Notes under the pieces: model-generated
Told to the model about the DNA's origin: nothing
Databases searched by the model: none
The model's input: only the letters and a program-made list of their open reading frames with translations
Shown here: positions 42,370 through 52,195 of the stretch, piece after piece
How the letters are laid out: each line of letters starts with the position of its first letter
Numbering within the stretch: position 1 is the stretch's first letter
DNA from: Prevotella sp.
GTDB lineage: Bacteria; Bacteroidota; Bacteroidia; Bacteroidales; Bacteroidaceae
DNA: 64,000 bases
Direction: 5' to 3'
NCBI GenBank assembly: GCA_017467535.1
Contig: JAFUST010000034.1
Location: 19,202 to 83,201 of the forward strand
Position numbers and translations under genes: made by a program

Positions 42370-43630
42370 TCACTCCAAACTTCGGATCGATCTTCAGGAA
42401 GGCGCTCACCAGAAAGGTGACGGCACAGCAGGCGACGGCCGTGATGAAGAAGTGGCAATAGCCAATAGTCTCCTGCAACCAGCCGGCCATCATGCCCGGC
42501 AGCATCATGCCCAAGGCCATGAAACCGGTGCACATGGCGTAGTGAGCCGTCTTGTGTTCGCCTTGAGAGAAATAGATGAGATAGAGCATATAGGCCGTGA
42601 AGCCGAAGCCATAGCCGAACTGCTCGAGGAAGACGCAGCCGTTGATGAGCAGCATGTTGTCCGGCTGGGCATAACTCAGGTAGACATACACCAAGTCGGG
42701 CAGCGTGATAGACGCCACCATCGGCCACAGCCACTTCTTCAGTCCTCCCTGCGAGGCAGCAATGCCGCCCAGGATGCCGCCGATGGTCAATCCGATGATG
42801 CCCACGGTGCCATAGACGATGCCAACGTCTCTTGTGGAGAGGCCTAAGCCGCCATTGGCAACGGGGTCGAGCATGAAGGGGCCAATCAACTTGACCAGCA
42901 AGGCCTCCGGCAAGCGATAGAGCAGCATGAAGGCAATGGCTATCAGCGCATTTTTCTTGGTGAAGAAGGTCACGAAGGTGTTCAGGAACTCGCGCACGAT
43001 GGCCGAGACGCTCACATCACGGGCAGGACAATCCGACGCCGGACGCGGCAGCACGAACTGATGGTAGAGCGACGCCGCAAAGAACAGGGCGGAGAGAATG
43101 CCCATCGTGACTGCCCACGACCAGGGGATGTTGCCCGTGAGATCTTCCAGGAAACCCGCCAGGATGACCAGCAAGCCCTGACCGGCCACGGTGCCGATGC
43201 GATAGAAGGTGCTGCGGATGCCCACATAGAGCGACTGCTCGTGGTCGGTGAGGGCGTGCATGTAGTAGCCGTCGGCAGCAATGTCGTGGGTCGCCGAAGT
43301 GAAGGCCACCAGCCAGAAGGCGGCCAGCGACAACTGGAAGAAGAGCGACGTGGGCAGCGTGAAGGCGATGCAGGCAAAGGCGACGGCGATGATGAACTGC
43401 ATCGTGACCGTCCACCAGCGCTTTGTCTTCACCAAATCCACGAAGGGGCTCCAAAAGGGCTTGATGACCCACGGCAGATAGAGCCAGCCGGTGTAGAGGG
43501 CGATGTCGGTATTCGAGATGCCCAGTCGTTTGTACATGATGGTGGAGATGCTCATCACTGCCACGTAAGGCAGGGCTTCTGCCATGTAGAGCGTCGGAAT
43601 CCACAACCAGGGAGAGCGTTTCTTTTCCAT
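42350..43630 (-). CDS. MFS transporter, AmpG-like, first copy
   Basis: A 426-aa permease with 12 predicted membrane segments. It starts SPWLWIPTLYMAEALPYVAVM, has the family phrase LYLPWVIKPFWSPFVDLVKTKRWW and a mid-protein region HDIAADGYYMHALTDHEQS typical of the AmpG group. It lies 4 bases after the GT2/HIT/SpoIID fusion gene, so they are probably cotranscribed. A link to peptidoglycan turnover is suggested by the SpoIID domain next door, but the substrate is inferred only from family resemblance. The C-terminus has been reshaped by the repeat. Confidence 0.85.
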   Translation of the reverse strand: MEKKRSPWLWIPTLYMAEALPYVAVMSISTIMYKRLGISNTDIALYTGWLYLPWVIKPFWSPFVDLVKTKRWWTVTMQFIIAVAFACIAFTLPTSLFFQLSLAAFWLVAFTSATHDIAADGYYMHALTDHEQSLYVGIRSTFYRIGTVAGQGLLVILAGFLEDLTGNIPWSWAVTMGILSALFFAASLYHQFVLPRPASDCPARDVSVSAIVREFLNTFVTFFTKKNALIAIAFMLLYRLPEALLVKLIGPFMLDPVANGGLGLSTRDVGIVYGTVGIIGLTIGGILGGIAASQGGLKKWLWPMVASITLPDLVYVYLSYAQPDNMLLINGCVFLEQFGYGFGFTAYMLYLIYFSQGEHKTAHYAMCTGFMALGMMLPGMMAGWLQETIGYCHFFITAVACCAVTFLVSAFLKIDPKFGVKVKSEK

Positions 43631-43634
43631 AACC

Positions 43635-46600
43635 TTAATAGATGCGCTTGATGTCGGCTCCCCTATAATAATAAAGGAGTATGTCGTCGTAACTATAACC
43701 CTTCTCGCCCATCACGGCAGCACCTATCTGACAGAGGCCTACACCATGACCCCAGCCACGACCGCGGATGATGAAGCGGTCGCCACGTTTCTCCACGTCG
43801 AAGGCCGAACTATAGAGGTGCGTCTCGCTGAGCGCACGGCGTATCTCCAGTTCCTTGCCGATGGTGTAGGTACGCTTGGTGCACAGCAGTTTCAGGCGCA
43901 AGATGCGTACGCTCTTGCCTCTGTCGAGAGGCACAAGGTCGACGATGTCGCCCAGGTCGAGTTTCAGTTTACGGTTGACCAACTCGCTCAGTTCTTCCTG
44001 CGTGTACTCCACCCGCCAGTTGTAGAAGTCGGGTGTCTCCTGGTCGTAGTCGTTGAGCACCTGCGAGAGGATGCGGTGGTCGTTGGTGTGGCAGAAGGGG
44101 TCGCTGACCGATACCAAGTAGGGTTTCGGGGCATCCTCCCAGCAATACTGGAACTCCTCCGTCTGTCCGCCGCAACACTTGGAGAAACGGGCATCGCAGA
44201 GTTCGCCCTGATACATCAGCACCTGACCGCGGGTGGCTCTGACGGCTTCGGCCACCTGGGGCAGCGAGGCACGGGTGATGCCCTGATAGCGCTGGCAGTG
44301 GTCATCGGCACAGACGTCGAAGAGGGTGTGATCCTCGCGGTCGTACCACCGCAGCAGTTCGTCCTCCTTCTTGATGAACGAGAAGAAATTGTTGTTCTCC
44401 TTCTTCTCCCCCCGCTCCTCGCGCTTCTTCTTCTGATAGAGCAGCCACGAGCGGGAGATGACGGCATGGGCCTTCAGCAGTTCGGGCGACGAGGTGGCAC
44501 TCATCTCGCTGGAGATGACGCTCTCCAGATACTGCTCGACGGGCAACTCGTTGATGGCCACCACCTTGTCGGCCTCTACCACGAAGCGCAGGGCACCGCG
44601 AAATGTCTGCTCCTCCTGACGCTCCCAGTGGAAACCCACGCCGATGGTCACATCGTGGAGCGTGAACGAGGCATTGTCCTTCTGAGGCTGGAAGCGCAGT
44701 TCACGATACTGCTGACCGCGCCACAGCACGCCGCCGTCGGCCAGTTCCACCGTCTGTATGCCCGAGAGCGTCTCGCCCTTGGCCGAATAGTCGCCGTTGA
44801 GTCGGAAGACAATCTTCTGCGCACTGACGATGCCCACCGTCACCAGCGGTTCCTCCTTGCCCATGTGCTCATCCTGACGGTCGCGCTGTACGGCGGGTTT
44901 CTTCAACCGCTCCACCAAAGCCGCCATACCGTCGGCTGACAAGGCGCACTCCTGCAGAATGGCTTCCGCCGAATCGGAGGTGATGCGCTCGAAATCCTCA
45001 CGGCGGGGTGTGATGAGCAAGCCGGCCATGTCGAGTGCACCAGGGCTGACGAGCAACTGGTCGTCGCCCGTCTTGTAGTAGCAGTCGGGACGATGCTTTT
45101 CACGGGGGAAGAACACGGAGATTAGTTCGTCATCGGCTCGCCACGCCACGATGTTCATCATCGGTTCTGTCTGTCCGGCCACCTTGGGTAGGGCATGGTA
45201 GAGCGTGGCAAACATACGTTCGCTGCTGCGACGATGGCGGGCGCGGATGACCAGAGCCGAACAGGGATAGTCCTCTATGACCGAAAGCGTGGTTTCCTCG
45301 TCGCGTTGAGCCACCACGGTCAGGTTGCGCGACAGGCGCTGCCACTCCTTCTGCAACGGCAACACACCACTGCTGCCCGCCTGCAGGTGGGCATGGTCAG
45401 GCGCCGAAGCACCGCAGAGGGGGCCATTATAGAAAACGGTCAGGTCGGGATAGTGTTTCAGCAACTGCATCATCTCGCCATATATGCCGCGAATCTGCTG
45501 CGGCTGATGGCGACGGCTGGGAATGGTGAAGTGCATGGGCAGAATGGGGAAGGGATTGATCAGCAACTCGTAGTCGCCATCCTGCACCTTGGTCAACTGT
45601 TCTTTGGGCCTGTTGTCGCGACAGAGGAAACAAGGACGAGCCGCTACGGCCTCCTTGCTGATGGCGGCACCGGTGGAACGGATGCGGGCAGGATTGAACT
45701 GCACGGCAAACGTGGAAGAGCCGACGTTGAGTTCGCGGGTGCTGACAAAGCACAGGTCGCGATAGCGCTGACGTGTCTCCGGCCACAGGCGCAGTTGGCG
45801 CTCGAAGAAGCGGTCGATGGCCGTGGCCGATGGCTGCTTGTCCTTCTGCTGGCGGGCCTTGATTTCCAACGTCCGCAGGCGGTCCTTATAGAGGTTGTTG
45901 GCATTGATGCGGTCAATACTCAGAGCCGCATCGCTGTTGCCGCCCCATCGGCGGCAGAGGTAGAGTTCGTCGTAGATGCGCCCGATGCGGTAATTTCGCG
46001 AAAAGGCCAAGCCCATCGCATAGTCCTCGCCGTAACTGGTGTTGGGCAGTTGCATCTGCCGCAGCAGGGGCGTGAAGAAAGCACGGGGAGCACCCAAGCC
46101 GTTGATGCGCAAGGCGTTGTTAGGGCCGTTCTCGTCCGTCCACTCCTTGTGGGCAATCAAGCCCGGCGGCAGCGTGTTCAGGTGGAAGTCGCACATACGA
46201 TAGGAGCCCACAATCATAGCGGCCTTCTGCTGATGGAAGGCATCGACGATGCGCTGCAGCGTATGAGGCGAGGAATAGAGGTCATCGCTGTCGAGTTGCA
46301 CGGCGAAGCGTCCGCAACGCGTATCGTTGATGGCTTGGTTCCAGCATCCGCCGATGCCCAAGTCGATGCGCTCGGGGATGATGACGTGCAGTTTGTTGCC
46401 ATAAGATGGCAACATACCAGACAGGATGTCGGTGGTGCCGTCGGTGGAATGGTTGTCCACCACGATGACGTTGTAGCGGAACTTGGTCTCCTGAGAGAGG
46501 GCGCTCTTCACGGCATCGGCAATGGTCTTCTCGCGGTTGTAGACGGGGATGATGACCGATGCCTCCACCTCGAAGGGCTGTTCGTCGTAGTCAATATCAC

Positions 46601-47267
46601 ACAGGGCGGTGGTGTCCACCAGGGCACCGATGGCCTCCAAATGGCGAGTGACCACCTGCTCCATCTCTATCTGCACATCGCGATTGGCGGGGTTGACATA
46701 GTCGAACTGCTTCTCGCCAGAGGCACGCGTATCGGTTTCCACCTCGGTGTAGAGTAACTCGTTCAGATGGAGCACTTCGCCCTGACGGCTCAGATAGAGG
46801 CGCAAGTCGTAGAGGCCACCATATATATAATTAGCAGAAACTGTTTCGTGAGCCCACTGGCGCAGCAAGTCGCCACGCAGCAGCCACAGCGATCCAAAGT
46901 CGAAGTCGTCGCGAACGGAACCCAACTGATAGTCAATGGCGGGATGCTTCTCAGTGATCCATTGTCCGCTGCTATCACGTTTCCTTTCCCAATGGTCGGC
47001 ATAAACCATTGCCGCCCCGCTGTCGTGAGCAACCAGTGCCAGACGCTCCAGTGCTCCCTCGCCCAGTTCCAGCCAAGTGCTTTTCACCATCAGAACCACA
47101 TAGTCGGCCGTCGTACTACCGGCCATATTGCGCAGAGCCTCGCTCGACCGCATGCCGTCCACATAAACCACTTGTTGCACCCTGGGGCACTCCAGCACCT
47201 GATTTCTGAGTCTTTCTGCCTGCTCGTCATCGGCCTTTGGCAGAAAAATATCTATATGTTCTTTCAT
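43635..47267 (-). CDS. GT2 / HIT-like (DUF4922) / SpoIID fusion protein
   Basis: A 1210-aa multidomain protein. Residues 1-230 have a weak GT2-like plan. A clear GT2 follows near 235-480: [41 protein letters not shown]. Near 505-830 is a DUF4922 / nucleotidyltransferase-like domain with [24 protein letters not shown] and an HxHxQ motif [13 protein letters not shown] near 624. Residues 850-1210 form a SpoIID/LytB-like domain with [20 protein letters not shown] and SRSWLLY near 934 and [15 protein letters not shown] near the end. SpoIID proteins act on peptidoglycan glycan strands. No signal peptide is seen, an oddity for a wall-active domain. ATG at 47267 is chosen because it follows the promoter at 47287. 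Confidence 0.85.
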   Translation of the reverse strand: MKEHIDIFLPKADDEQAERLRNQVLECPRVQQVVYVDGMRSSEALRNMAGSTTADYVVLMVKSTWLELGEGALERLALVAHDSGAAMVYADHWERKRDSSGQWITEKHPAIDYQLGSVRDDFDFGSLWLLRGDLLRQWAHETVSANYIYGGLYDLRLYLSRQGEVLHLNELLYTEVETDTRASGEKQFDYVNPANRDVQIEMEQVVTRHLEAIGALVDTTALCDIDYDEQPFEVEASVIIPVYNREKTIADAVKSALSQETKFRYNVIVVDNHSTDGTTDILSGMLPSYGNKLHVIIPERIDLGIGGCWNQAINDTRCGRFAVQLDSDDLYSSPHTLQRIVDAFHQQKAAMIVGSYRMCDFHLNTLPPGLIAHKEWTDENGPNNALRINGLGAPRAFFTPLLRQMQLPNTSYGEDYAMGLAFSRNYRIGRIYDELYLCRRWGGNSDAALSIDRINANNLYKDRLRTLEIKARQQKDKQPSATAIDRFFERQLRLWPETRQRYRDLCFVSTRELNVGSSTFAVQFNPARIRSTGAAISKEAVAARPCFLCRDNRPKEQLTKVQDGDYELLINPFPILPMHFTIPSRRHQPQQIRGIYGEMMQLLKHYPDLTVFYNGPLCGASAPDHAHLQAGSSGVLPLQKEWQRLSRNLTVVAQRDEETTLSVIEDYPCSALVIRARHRRSSERMFATLYHALPKVAGQTEPMMNIVAWRADDELISVFFPREKHRPDCYYKTGDDQLLVSPGALDMAGLLITPRREDFERITSDSAEAILQECALSADGMAALVERLKKPAVQRDRQDEHMGKEEPLVTVGIVSAQKIVFRLNGDYSAKGETLSGIQTVELADGGVLWRGQQYRELRFQPQKDNASFTLHDVTIGVGFHWERQEEQTFRGALRFVVEADKVVAINELPVEQYLESVISSEMSATSSPELLKAHAVISRSWLLYQKKKREERGEKKENNNFFSFIKKEDELLRWYDREDHTLFDVCADDHCQRYQGITRASLPQVAEAVRATRGQVLMYQGELCDARFSKCCGGQTEEFQYCWEDAPKPYLVSVSDPFCHTNDHRILSQVLNDYDQETPDFYNWRVEYTQEELSELVNRKLKLDLGDIVDLVPLDRGKSVRILRLKLLCTKRTYTIGKELEIRRALSETHLYSSAFDVEKRGDRFIIRGRGWGHGVGLCQIGAAVMGEKGYSYDDILLYYYRGADIKRIY

Positions 47268-47286
47268 CAGTTTCAAAAATTTACTG

Positions 47287-47294
47287 CAAAAGTA
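47287..47294 (-). promoter_or_regulatory. -7 box of the fusion/MFS unit
   Basis: Minus strand TACTTTTG followed by CAG, about 20 bases before the start at 47267. Confidence 0.55.
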
Positions 47295-47332
47295 ATAAAA
47301 TTCCTCCACTCCGCAAAATTCCATCGAAACAT

Positions 47333-47363
47333 TTTGCCATTTCCCCATTTTTTACTACCTTTG
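47333..47363 (+). promoter_or_regulatory. Promoter of rlmN
   Basis: TTTG (47333-47336), 19 bases, TACCTTTG (47356-47363). It is divergent from the fusion-protein promoter. Confidence 0.65.
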
Positions 47364-47388
47364 CGCCTCATAAAGCCCCCACTGACTA

Positions 47389-48462
47389 ATGATGACGAAC
47401 AAGAAAGTGCTACTCGGACAGACACCTGCGGAACTGAAGACAGTTGCGCAGCAATTGGGTATGCCCGCCTTCGCCGGTCAGCAGATAGCCAAGTGGCTGT
47501 ACGACAAGCACGTCACCTCTATCGACGAGATGACCAATCTCTCGAAGACCAACCGCGAGTTGCTCGCCAGCCAGTATTGCGTAGGGGCGATGCCCCCCAT
47601 CGACAGCCAGCGCTCTCAGGATGGCACAGTAAAATACCTCTTCCCCGTACGTTGCGACTCCATCGCAACAACCGAAACCACCACCACCCTCCGCTTCGTG
47701 GAGACCGTATTCATACCCGACGGCGAGCGCGGCACGCTCTGCGTATCGTGCCAGGTGGGGTGCAAGATGAACTGCCTGTTCTGCCAGACGGGCAAGCAGG
47801 GCTTCCACGGCAATCTGACCACTGCTGACATCCTCAACCAAATCTATTCGCTGCCCGAGCGTGACCTGCTGACCAATGTGGTCTTCATGGGACAGGGCGA
47901 ACCGATGGACAATCTGGACAACGTGCTGAAAGCCACCGACATACTGACTGCCGCCAACGGCTATGCCTGGAGTCCCAAGCGCATCACGGTGAGCAGCGTC
48001 GGCCTCAGAGGCAAACTGAAGCGTTTCCTGGACGAGAGCCAGTGCCACGTGGCCATCTCGATGCACTCTCCCCTGCCCGACCAGCGTCTCTCGCTGATGC
48101 CGGCAGAGAAGGCAATGCCCATCGCTGAAACCGTCGACTTGCTGCGCCAGTATGACTTCACCCACCAGCGCCGTTGCTCGTTCGAATATATCTGCTTCGC
48201 CGGTTTGAACGACACCATGGAACACGCCCGTGCCATCGTACGGTTACTGAAAGGGCTGGAGTGCCGAGTCAACCTGATTCGCTTCCACCAGATTCCCGAC
48301 GTTGACCTGCCTTCAGCCGACGAGCAACGCATGGAGCAACTGCGCGACTACCTGACCCAGCACGGCGTGTTCACCACCATCCGTGCCAGCCGCGGACAGG
48401 ACATCTTTGCCGCCTGCGGTTTGCTCTCCACAGCCCGGCTCAACGAGGAGACCTTATCATAA
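47389..48462 (+). CDS. rlmN: 23S rRNA A2503 / tRNA methyltransferase RlmN
   Basis: A 357-aa radical-SAM enzyme that methylates C2 of A2503 in 23S rRNA. The iron-sulfur motif is C-KMN-C-LF-C near residue 124, preceded by GTLCVSCQVG, and the SAM-site GQGEPMDN appears near 166. The catalytic Cys near the end lies in FAACGLLS. Helical N-terminal domain: LGMPAFAGQQIAKWLYDK. The 8-base repeat ATAACGNN begins in its stop region and fills the gap to pdxA. Confidence 0.95.
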   Translation: MMTNKKVLLGQTPAELKTVAQQLGMPAFAGQQIAKWLYDKHVTSIDEMTNLSKTNRELLASQYCVGAMPPIDSQRSQDGTVKYLFPVRCDSIATTETTTTLRFVETVFIPDGERGTLCVSCQVGCKMNCLFCQTGKQGFHGNLTTADILNQIYSLPERDLLTNVVFMGQGEPMDNLDNVLKATDILTAANGYAWSPKRITVSSVGLRGKLKRFLDESQCHVAISMHSPLPDQRLSLMPAEKAMPIAETVDLLRQYDFTHQRRCSFEYICFAGLNDTMEHARAIVRLLKGLECRVNLIRFHQIPDVDLPSADEQRMEQLRDYLTQHGVFTTIRASRGQDIFAACGLLSTARLNEETLS

Positions 48463-48490
48463 CGATATAACGCAATAACGACATAACGTA
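48459..48490. repeat. Octanucleotide tandem repeat ATAACGNN, four units
   Basis: ATAACGAT, ATAACGCA, ATAACGAC and ATAACGTA lie in series. The first unit contains the TAA stop of rlmN. Confidence 0.85.
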
Positions 48491-48498
48491 ACAAAACT

Positions 48499-49596
48499 AT
48501 GGAAGAAAGAAAGATTCGCATAGCCATCACCCACGGCGACACCAACGGCGTGGGCTACGAAGTAATATTGAAGACATTTGCCGATCCCGCCATGCTCGAA
48601 CTCTGCACGCCTATCGTCTACGGTTCGCCCAAGGTGGCTTCCTACCACTGCAAGATGCTCGAGATTGATACACCTTTTACCATCATCAATAAAGCCGAGG
48701 AGGCTCACGACAACCGTCTGAACCTGCTGACCGTATTCGAAGAGGATGTGAAAATCGACTTGGGTGAGCCCACTGCCGAATCGGGTGAGGCTGCCAAGAA
48801 GGCCATCGACCGTGCACTCAAAGACTACAAGGCCGGGCTCTTCGACGTGCTGGTCACGGCACCCGTCAGCAAGAACAGCATCAACGGCTTCAATGGCCAT
48901 ACGGCCTACATTGAGCGGGCACTCAACGACGGCAAGAAAGGACTGACCATCCTGACCAACGAGGACTTGCGCGTGGCTCTGGTGACCAACAATGTGGCCA
49001 TCAAGGATGTAGCCGAGGCCATCACCAAGCAGAAGATCGTGGAGAAGGCCAAGATCTTCCACGAGGCCCTGCGCCGCGACATGCGTGTCTCGTCGCCCCG
49101 CATTGCCGTACTGGCGCTGAATCCCCGCTGCGGAGAGGATGGCGTGCTGGGCGATGAGGAACAAACCATCATCAAGCCCGCTATCGACGAACTGGTGGAG
49201 CAGGGGTTGCAGGTGTTCGGCCCCTATGCGGCCGACGACTTCTTCGGCCGCAGTGCCTATTTCCGCTTCGACGGCGTGCTGGCCATGTATCACGACCAGG
49301 GGCAGACGCCCTTTAAGGCCGTGGCATACGAGAATGGCGTCAGATACAGTGCCGGCCTTGAACTCATCCGCACGGCTCCTGCCCACGGTGCCAACTTCGC
49401 CGCTGCCGGCAAGAACCTGACCGACGAGCAGTCGCTGCGCAATGCCGTCTACACGGCCATCGACATCTGGCGCAACCGTCAGAACTACGACGAGCCACTG
49501 CAGAACCCATTGCAGAAACTCTATCACGAACGGCGCGACGACAGCGAGAAAGTGCGCTTCCACAAAAAGCAGGATAGCAAGCCGGAGGCCGAATGA
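48499..49596 (+). CDS. pdxA: 4-hydroxythreonine-4-phosphate dehydrogenase
   Basis: A 365-aa enzyme of pyridoxal phosphate synthesis that oxidises 4-phosphohydroxy-threonine. The start IAITHGDTNGVGYEVILKT is the family signature (usually GDPxGIG). Metal-binding His residues are seen in NGHTAYIERAL near 134 and AMYHDQGQTPFK near 268, and RTAPAHGANFAAAGK closes the active site. It follows rlmN after a gap made of short repeats, so cotranscription is possible. The C-terminal tail after residue 340 is charged and not conserved in the family. Confidence 0.94.
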   Translation: MEERKIRIAITHGDTNGVGYEVILKTFADPAMLELCTPIVYGSPKVASYHCKMLEIDTPFTIINKAEEAHDNRLNLLTVFEEDVKIDLGEPTAESGEAAKKAIDRALKDYKAGLFDVLVTAPVSKNSINGFNGHTAYIERALNDGKKGLTILTNEDLRVALVTNNVAIKDVAEAITKQKIVEKAKIFHEALRRDMRVSSPRIAVLALNPRCGEDGVLGDEEQTIIKPAIDELVEQGLQVFGPYAADDFFGRSAYFRFDGVLAMYHDQGQTPFKAVAYENGVRYSAGLELIRTAPAHGANFAAAGKNLTDEQSLRNAVYTAIDIWRNRQNYDEPLQNPLQKLYHERRDDSEKVRFHKKQDSKPEAE

Positions 49597-49650
49597 GCCT
49601 AAATTAGTTTAAAAAACTGCCAAACTTGCAGCCGTTTCAGAAAAAATATG

Positions 49651-49658
49651 TAATTTTG
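49651..49658 (+). promoter_or_regulatory. -7 box of the sigma-54 activator operon
   Basis: TAATTTTG, with TTG at 49626-49628 about 22 bases upstream. The start codon at 49668 is 9 bases downstream. Confidence 0.5.
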
Positions 49659-49667
49659 TCAGCCGTT

Positions 49668-50879
49668 ATGAATAGTGCCGAACTACAACGCATCAAACAG
49701 AGGTATAACATCGTGGGCAACTGCGATGCTCTGAACCACGTGCTCGACGTCGCCCTACAGGTGGCGCCAACCGACTTGAGCGTTCTCATTATCGGCGAGA
49801 GCGGCGTGGGCAAGGAAATCATCCCCCGCGTCATCCATGACAACTCACCCCGGCGGCGAGAGAAGTATTTTGCCATCAACTGCGGCTCCATTCCCGAAGG
49901 CACCATCGACTCCGAACTCTTCGGCCACGTGAAAGGCTCCTACACCGGAGCCATCAACGACTCGCCGGGCTATTTCGGCGTGGCCAACAAGGGCACCCTG
50001 TTCCTCGATGAGGTGGGTGAACTGCCACTGGCCACTCAAGCCCGTCTGCTTCGTGTGCTGGAGACAGGCGAATACATACCTGTGGGCGGCACCGACGTGC
50101 TGAAGACCGATGTGCGCATCGTGGCTGCCACTAACGTGAACATCCGACAGGCCATCAGTGAAGGCCGATTCCGCGAAGACCTCTACTACCGCCTCAACTC
50201 GATACCCATCCAGATGCCGCCTCTGCGCGAGCGCGGCGAGGATATCATCCTGCTGTTCCGCCTCTTCGCCATGCAGATGGCCGAGAAATACCGCATGGAG
50301 CGCGTCACACTGACCGACGAGGCCAAGCAGATGCTGATGCGCTACAAGTGGCCAGGCAATGTGCGCCAACTGAAGAACATCACCGAGCAGATCTCCATCC
50401 TCAGCAAGGAGCGCACCATCACCCCTGCGGTGCTGGCTAAATTCATCCCGCAGGACCGCGAGAGCACTCAATTGACTGTTGTCAACAACGGAGGTGGCGA
50501 CCACTCGTTTGAGAACGAACGTGAAATACTCTACAAGATACTCTTCGAACTGCGTGGCAATGTGAACGATATGCGACGCGAGATGAGCCAACTGAAGAAG
50601 CAGTTAGCCGATGTCCAGTCGGCTCCCATCAATCCTATCGCACCCATCGCACCTATCAATCCGATTGCCCCCATCTCCACCCTCGAAGAAGCCGATGCCG
50701 AGGAATACATAGAGCCGACACCTGAACAGGAGAATCTGAACCTGAGCGAGGTGGGCAAGCAGATGCTGCTGAAGGCCCTCGAACGCAACAACGGCAACCG
50801 CAGCAAGGCTGCCCAGGAACTGGGCATCAGCGACCGCACACTCTACAGAAGACTGAAGCAATATGGCATGGAAAAGTAA
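49668..50879 (+). CDS. Sigma-54-dependent transcriptional activator
   Basis: A 403-aa bacterial enhancer-binding protein without a receiver domain. The AAA+ core begins almost at once: IIGESGVGKEIIPRVIHD near 37, the sigma-54 contact loop as GSYTGA (near 87) in place of the usual GAFTGA, and LFLDEVGELPLATQARLLRVL near 105. The Asp/Glu-rich linker with PIAPINPIAP repeats precedes a Fis-type helix-turn-helix NGNRSKAAQELGISDRTLYRRL near the end. Starting at 49668 places the first Met after the promoter. It overlaps LptE by 17 bases; this order with LptE and SecG is familiar in Bacteroidetes. Which genes it controls is unknown. Confidence 0.92.
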   Translation: MNSAELQRIKQRYNIVGNCDALNHVLDVALQVAPTDLSVLIIGESGVGKEIIPRVIHDNSPRRREKYFAINCGSIPEGTIDSELFGHVKGSYTGAINDSPGYFGVANKGTLFLDEVGELPLATQARLLRVLETGEYIPVGGTDVLKTDVRIVAATNVNIRQAISEGRFREDLYYRLNSIPIQMPPLRERGEDIILLFRLFAMQMAEKYRMERVTLTDEAKQMLMRYKWPGNVRQLKNITEQISILSKERTITPAVLAKFIPQDRESTQLTVVNNGGGDHSFENEREILYKILFELRGNVNDMRREMSQLKKQLADVQSAPINPIAPIAPINPIAPISTLEEADAEEYIEPTPEQENLNLSEVGKQMLLKALERNNGNRSKAAQELGISDRTLYRRLKQYGMEK

Positions 50880-51399
50880 CGTAGGAAAGGAAATGGCCGG
50901 AGGACTCCTTGCAATGACGGTATGCCTCCTGCTTTGGGCTTGCAGTTTCGAAGGCTACAAGTTCAACGGGGCCAGCATCGACTATACCAAGACCAAAACC
51001 ATCCAGATTAACGACTTCCCCATCCGCTCGGCTTACGTATGGAGTCCAATGGGCCCCATCTTCAACAACAAATTGCGCGACCTCTTCGTCACCCAGACAA
51101 AACTCACGCAGGTGAAGCGCAATGCCGACCTGAAGATTGAGGGCGAGATTACCCGCTACGACCAGCGCAACAAGTCGGTGAGCGCCGACGGCTATTCGGC
51201 ACAGACAGAACTGACGATGACGGTCAATGTGCGCTTCACCAACAACGTCAACCACAGTCAAGATTTTGAACGCCAGTTTACGGCTTCAACGACCTACGAT
51301 ACCACCCAGTCGCTTAGCAGCGTGCAGGAAGAACTGGTCACACAGATGTCAAACGACATTGCCGACCAGATATTCAACGCCACGATGGCCAACTGGTAG
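50863..51399 (+). CDS. lptE: LPS-assembly lipoprotein LptE family
   Basis: A 178-aa predicted outer-membrane lipoprotein that would plug and assist the LptD translocon. The signal region AGGLLAMTVCLLLWAC carries a lipobox-like LWAC. The mature part starts SFEGYKFNGASIDYTKTKTI and has the characteristic RNADLKIEGEITRYDQ and the final NDIADQIFNATMANW, as in the Bacteroidetes LptE family. It overlaps the activator gene end by 17 bases and lies 26 bases before the next gene. Confidence 0.85.
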   Translation: MAWKSNVGKEMAGGLLAMTVCLLLWACSFEGYKFNGASIDYTKTKTIQINDFPIRSAYVWSPMGPIFNNKLRDLFVTQTKLTQVKRNADLKIEGEITRYDQRNKSVSADGYSAQTELTMTVNVRFTNNVNHSQDFERQFTASTTYDTTQSLSSVQEELVTQMSNDIADQIFNATMANW

Positions 51400-51425
51400 A
51401 TGCAAAAGAAGTAAGATGTAAGACA

Positions 51426-52187
51426 ATGGACATAGTAGAACTCATTGAACACCCTGAACGCATGGATCGCGACACGCTCTACGAGTTGCGCTCCCTGCTG
51501 GCTCTCTATCCCTACTATCAGACGGCCCGGCTGCTCTTGCTGCAGAACCTCTACCTGCTCCACGACCCCACTTTCAACGAGGAATTGCGCAGTGCCGCCA
51601 TCTACATCACTGACCGACAGGTCATCTTCCAACTCATAGAGGCCGGACACTATCAACTGAAGACGCTCAAGAGCGAGAACGAAGCATCGCCGAAGACACA
51701 AGACGAGCAGGACAACCGCACCCTATCGCTCATCAACGACTTCCTGGACTCGCTGCCCAAGGAGCCTGAAGGAGAAGGTCATGCCCCCAAGCGCAAACCG
51801 ACCCCAGCCGACGCTGCCGTCGACTACGTGGCCTACCTGCTGGAGACCGAGACCGAGGAAGACCGCCGCGAGGCTGCCGAGACCCCACGACTGATAGGCC
51901 AGAACCTCATCGACTCTTTCATAGAAAAGGACAAAGGCAAGATTGTGCTCAGCGAAAATCCTTTACTAAAGCCCGATCTCGAACCCGAGACGCCAGAAGC
52001 CGGAAAAGAGCCTGAAGATGACTATCTTACCGAGACTTTTGCCCGAATTTACATCAAACAGGGCAATTATTCGAAGGCTTTGGAAATAATTCGTCAATTA
52101 AGTTTGCAAAATCCGAAAAAAAATGCTTACTTTGCAGACCAAATTCGATTCTTGGAGAAATTAATAATAAATAGTAACAAAAAATAA
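51426..52187 (+). CDS. Conserved protein with C-terminal TPR-like helix pair
   Basis: A 253-aa cytoplasmic protein of unknown role. Residues 1-80 are helical (LYELRSLLALYPYYQTARLL) and the middle is acidic and low-complexity. The end has a TPR-like motif: FARIYIKQGNYSKALEIIRQL then NPKKNAYFADQIRFLEKLI. It stands between LptE and SecG with 8 bases to secG, a syntenic position seen in related genomes, hence a possible envelope-assembly helper (inference). Confidence 0.75.
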   Translation: MDIVELIEHPERMDRDTLYELRSLLALYPYYQTARLLLLQNLYLLHDPTFNEELRSAAIYITDRQVIFQLIEAGHYQLKTLKSENEASPKTQDEQDNRTLSLINDFLDSLPKEPEGEGHAPKRKPTPADAAVDYVAYLLETETEEDRREAAETPRLIGQNLIDSFIEKDKGKIVLSENPLLKPDLEPETPEAGKEPEDDYLTETFARIYIKQGNYSKALEIIRQLSLQNPKKNAYFADQIRFLEKLIINSNKK

Positions 52188-52195
52188 TTAACAAA

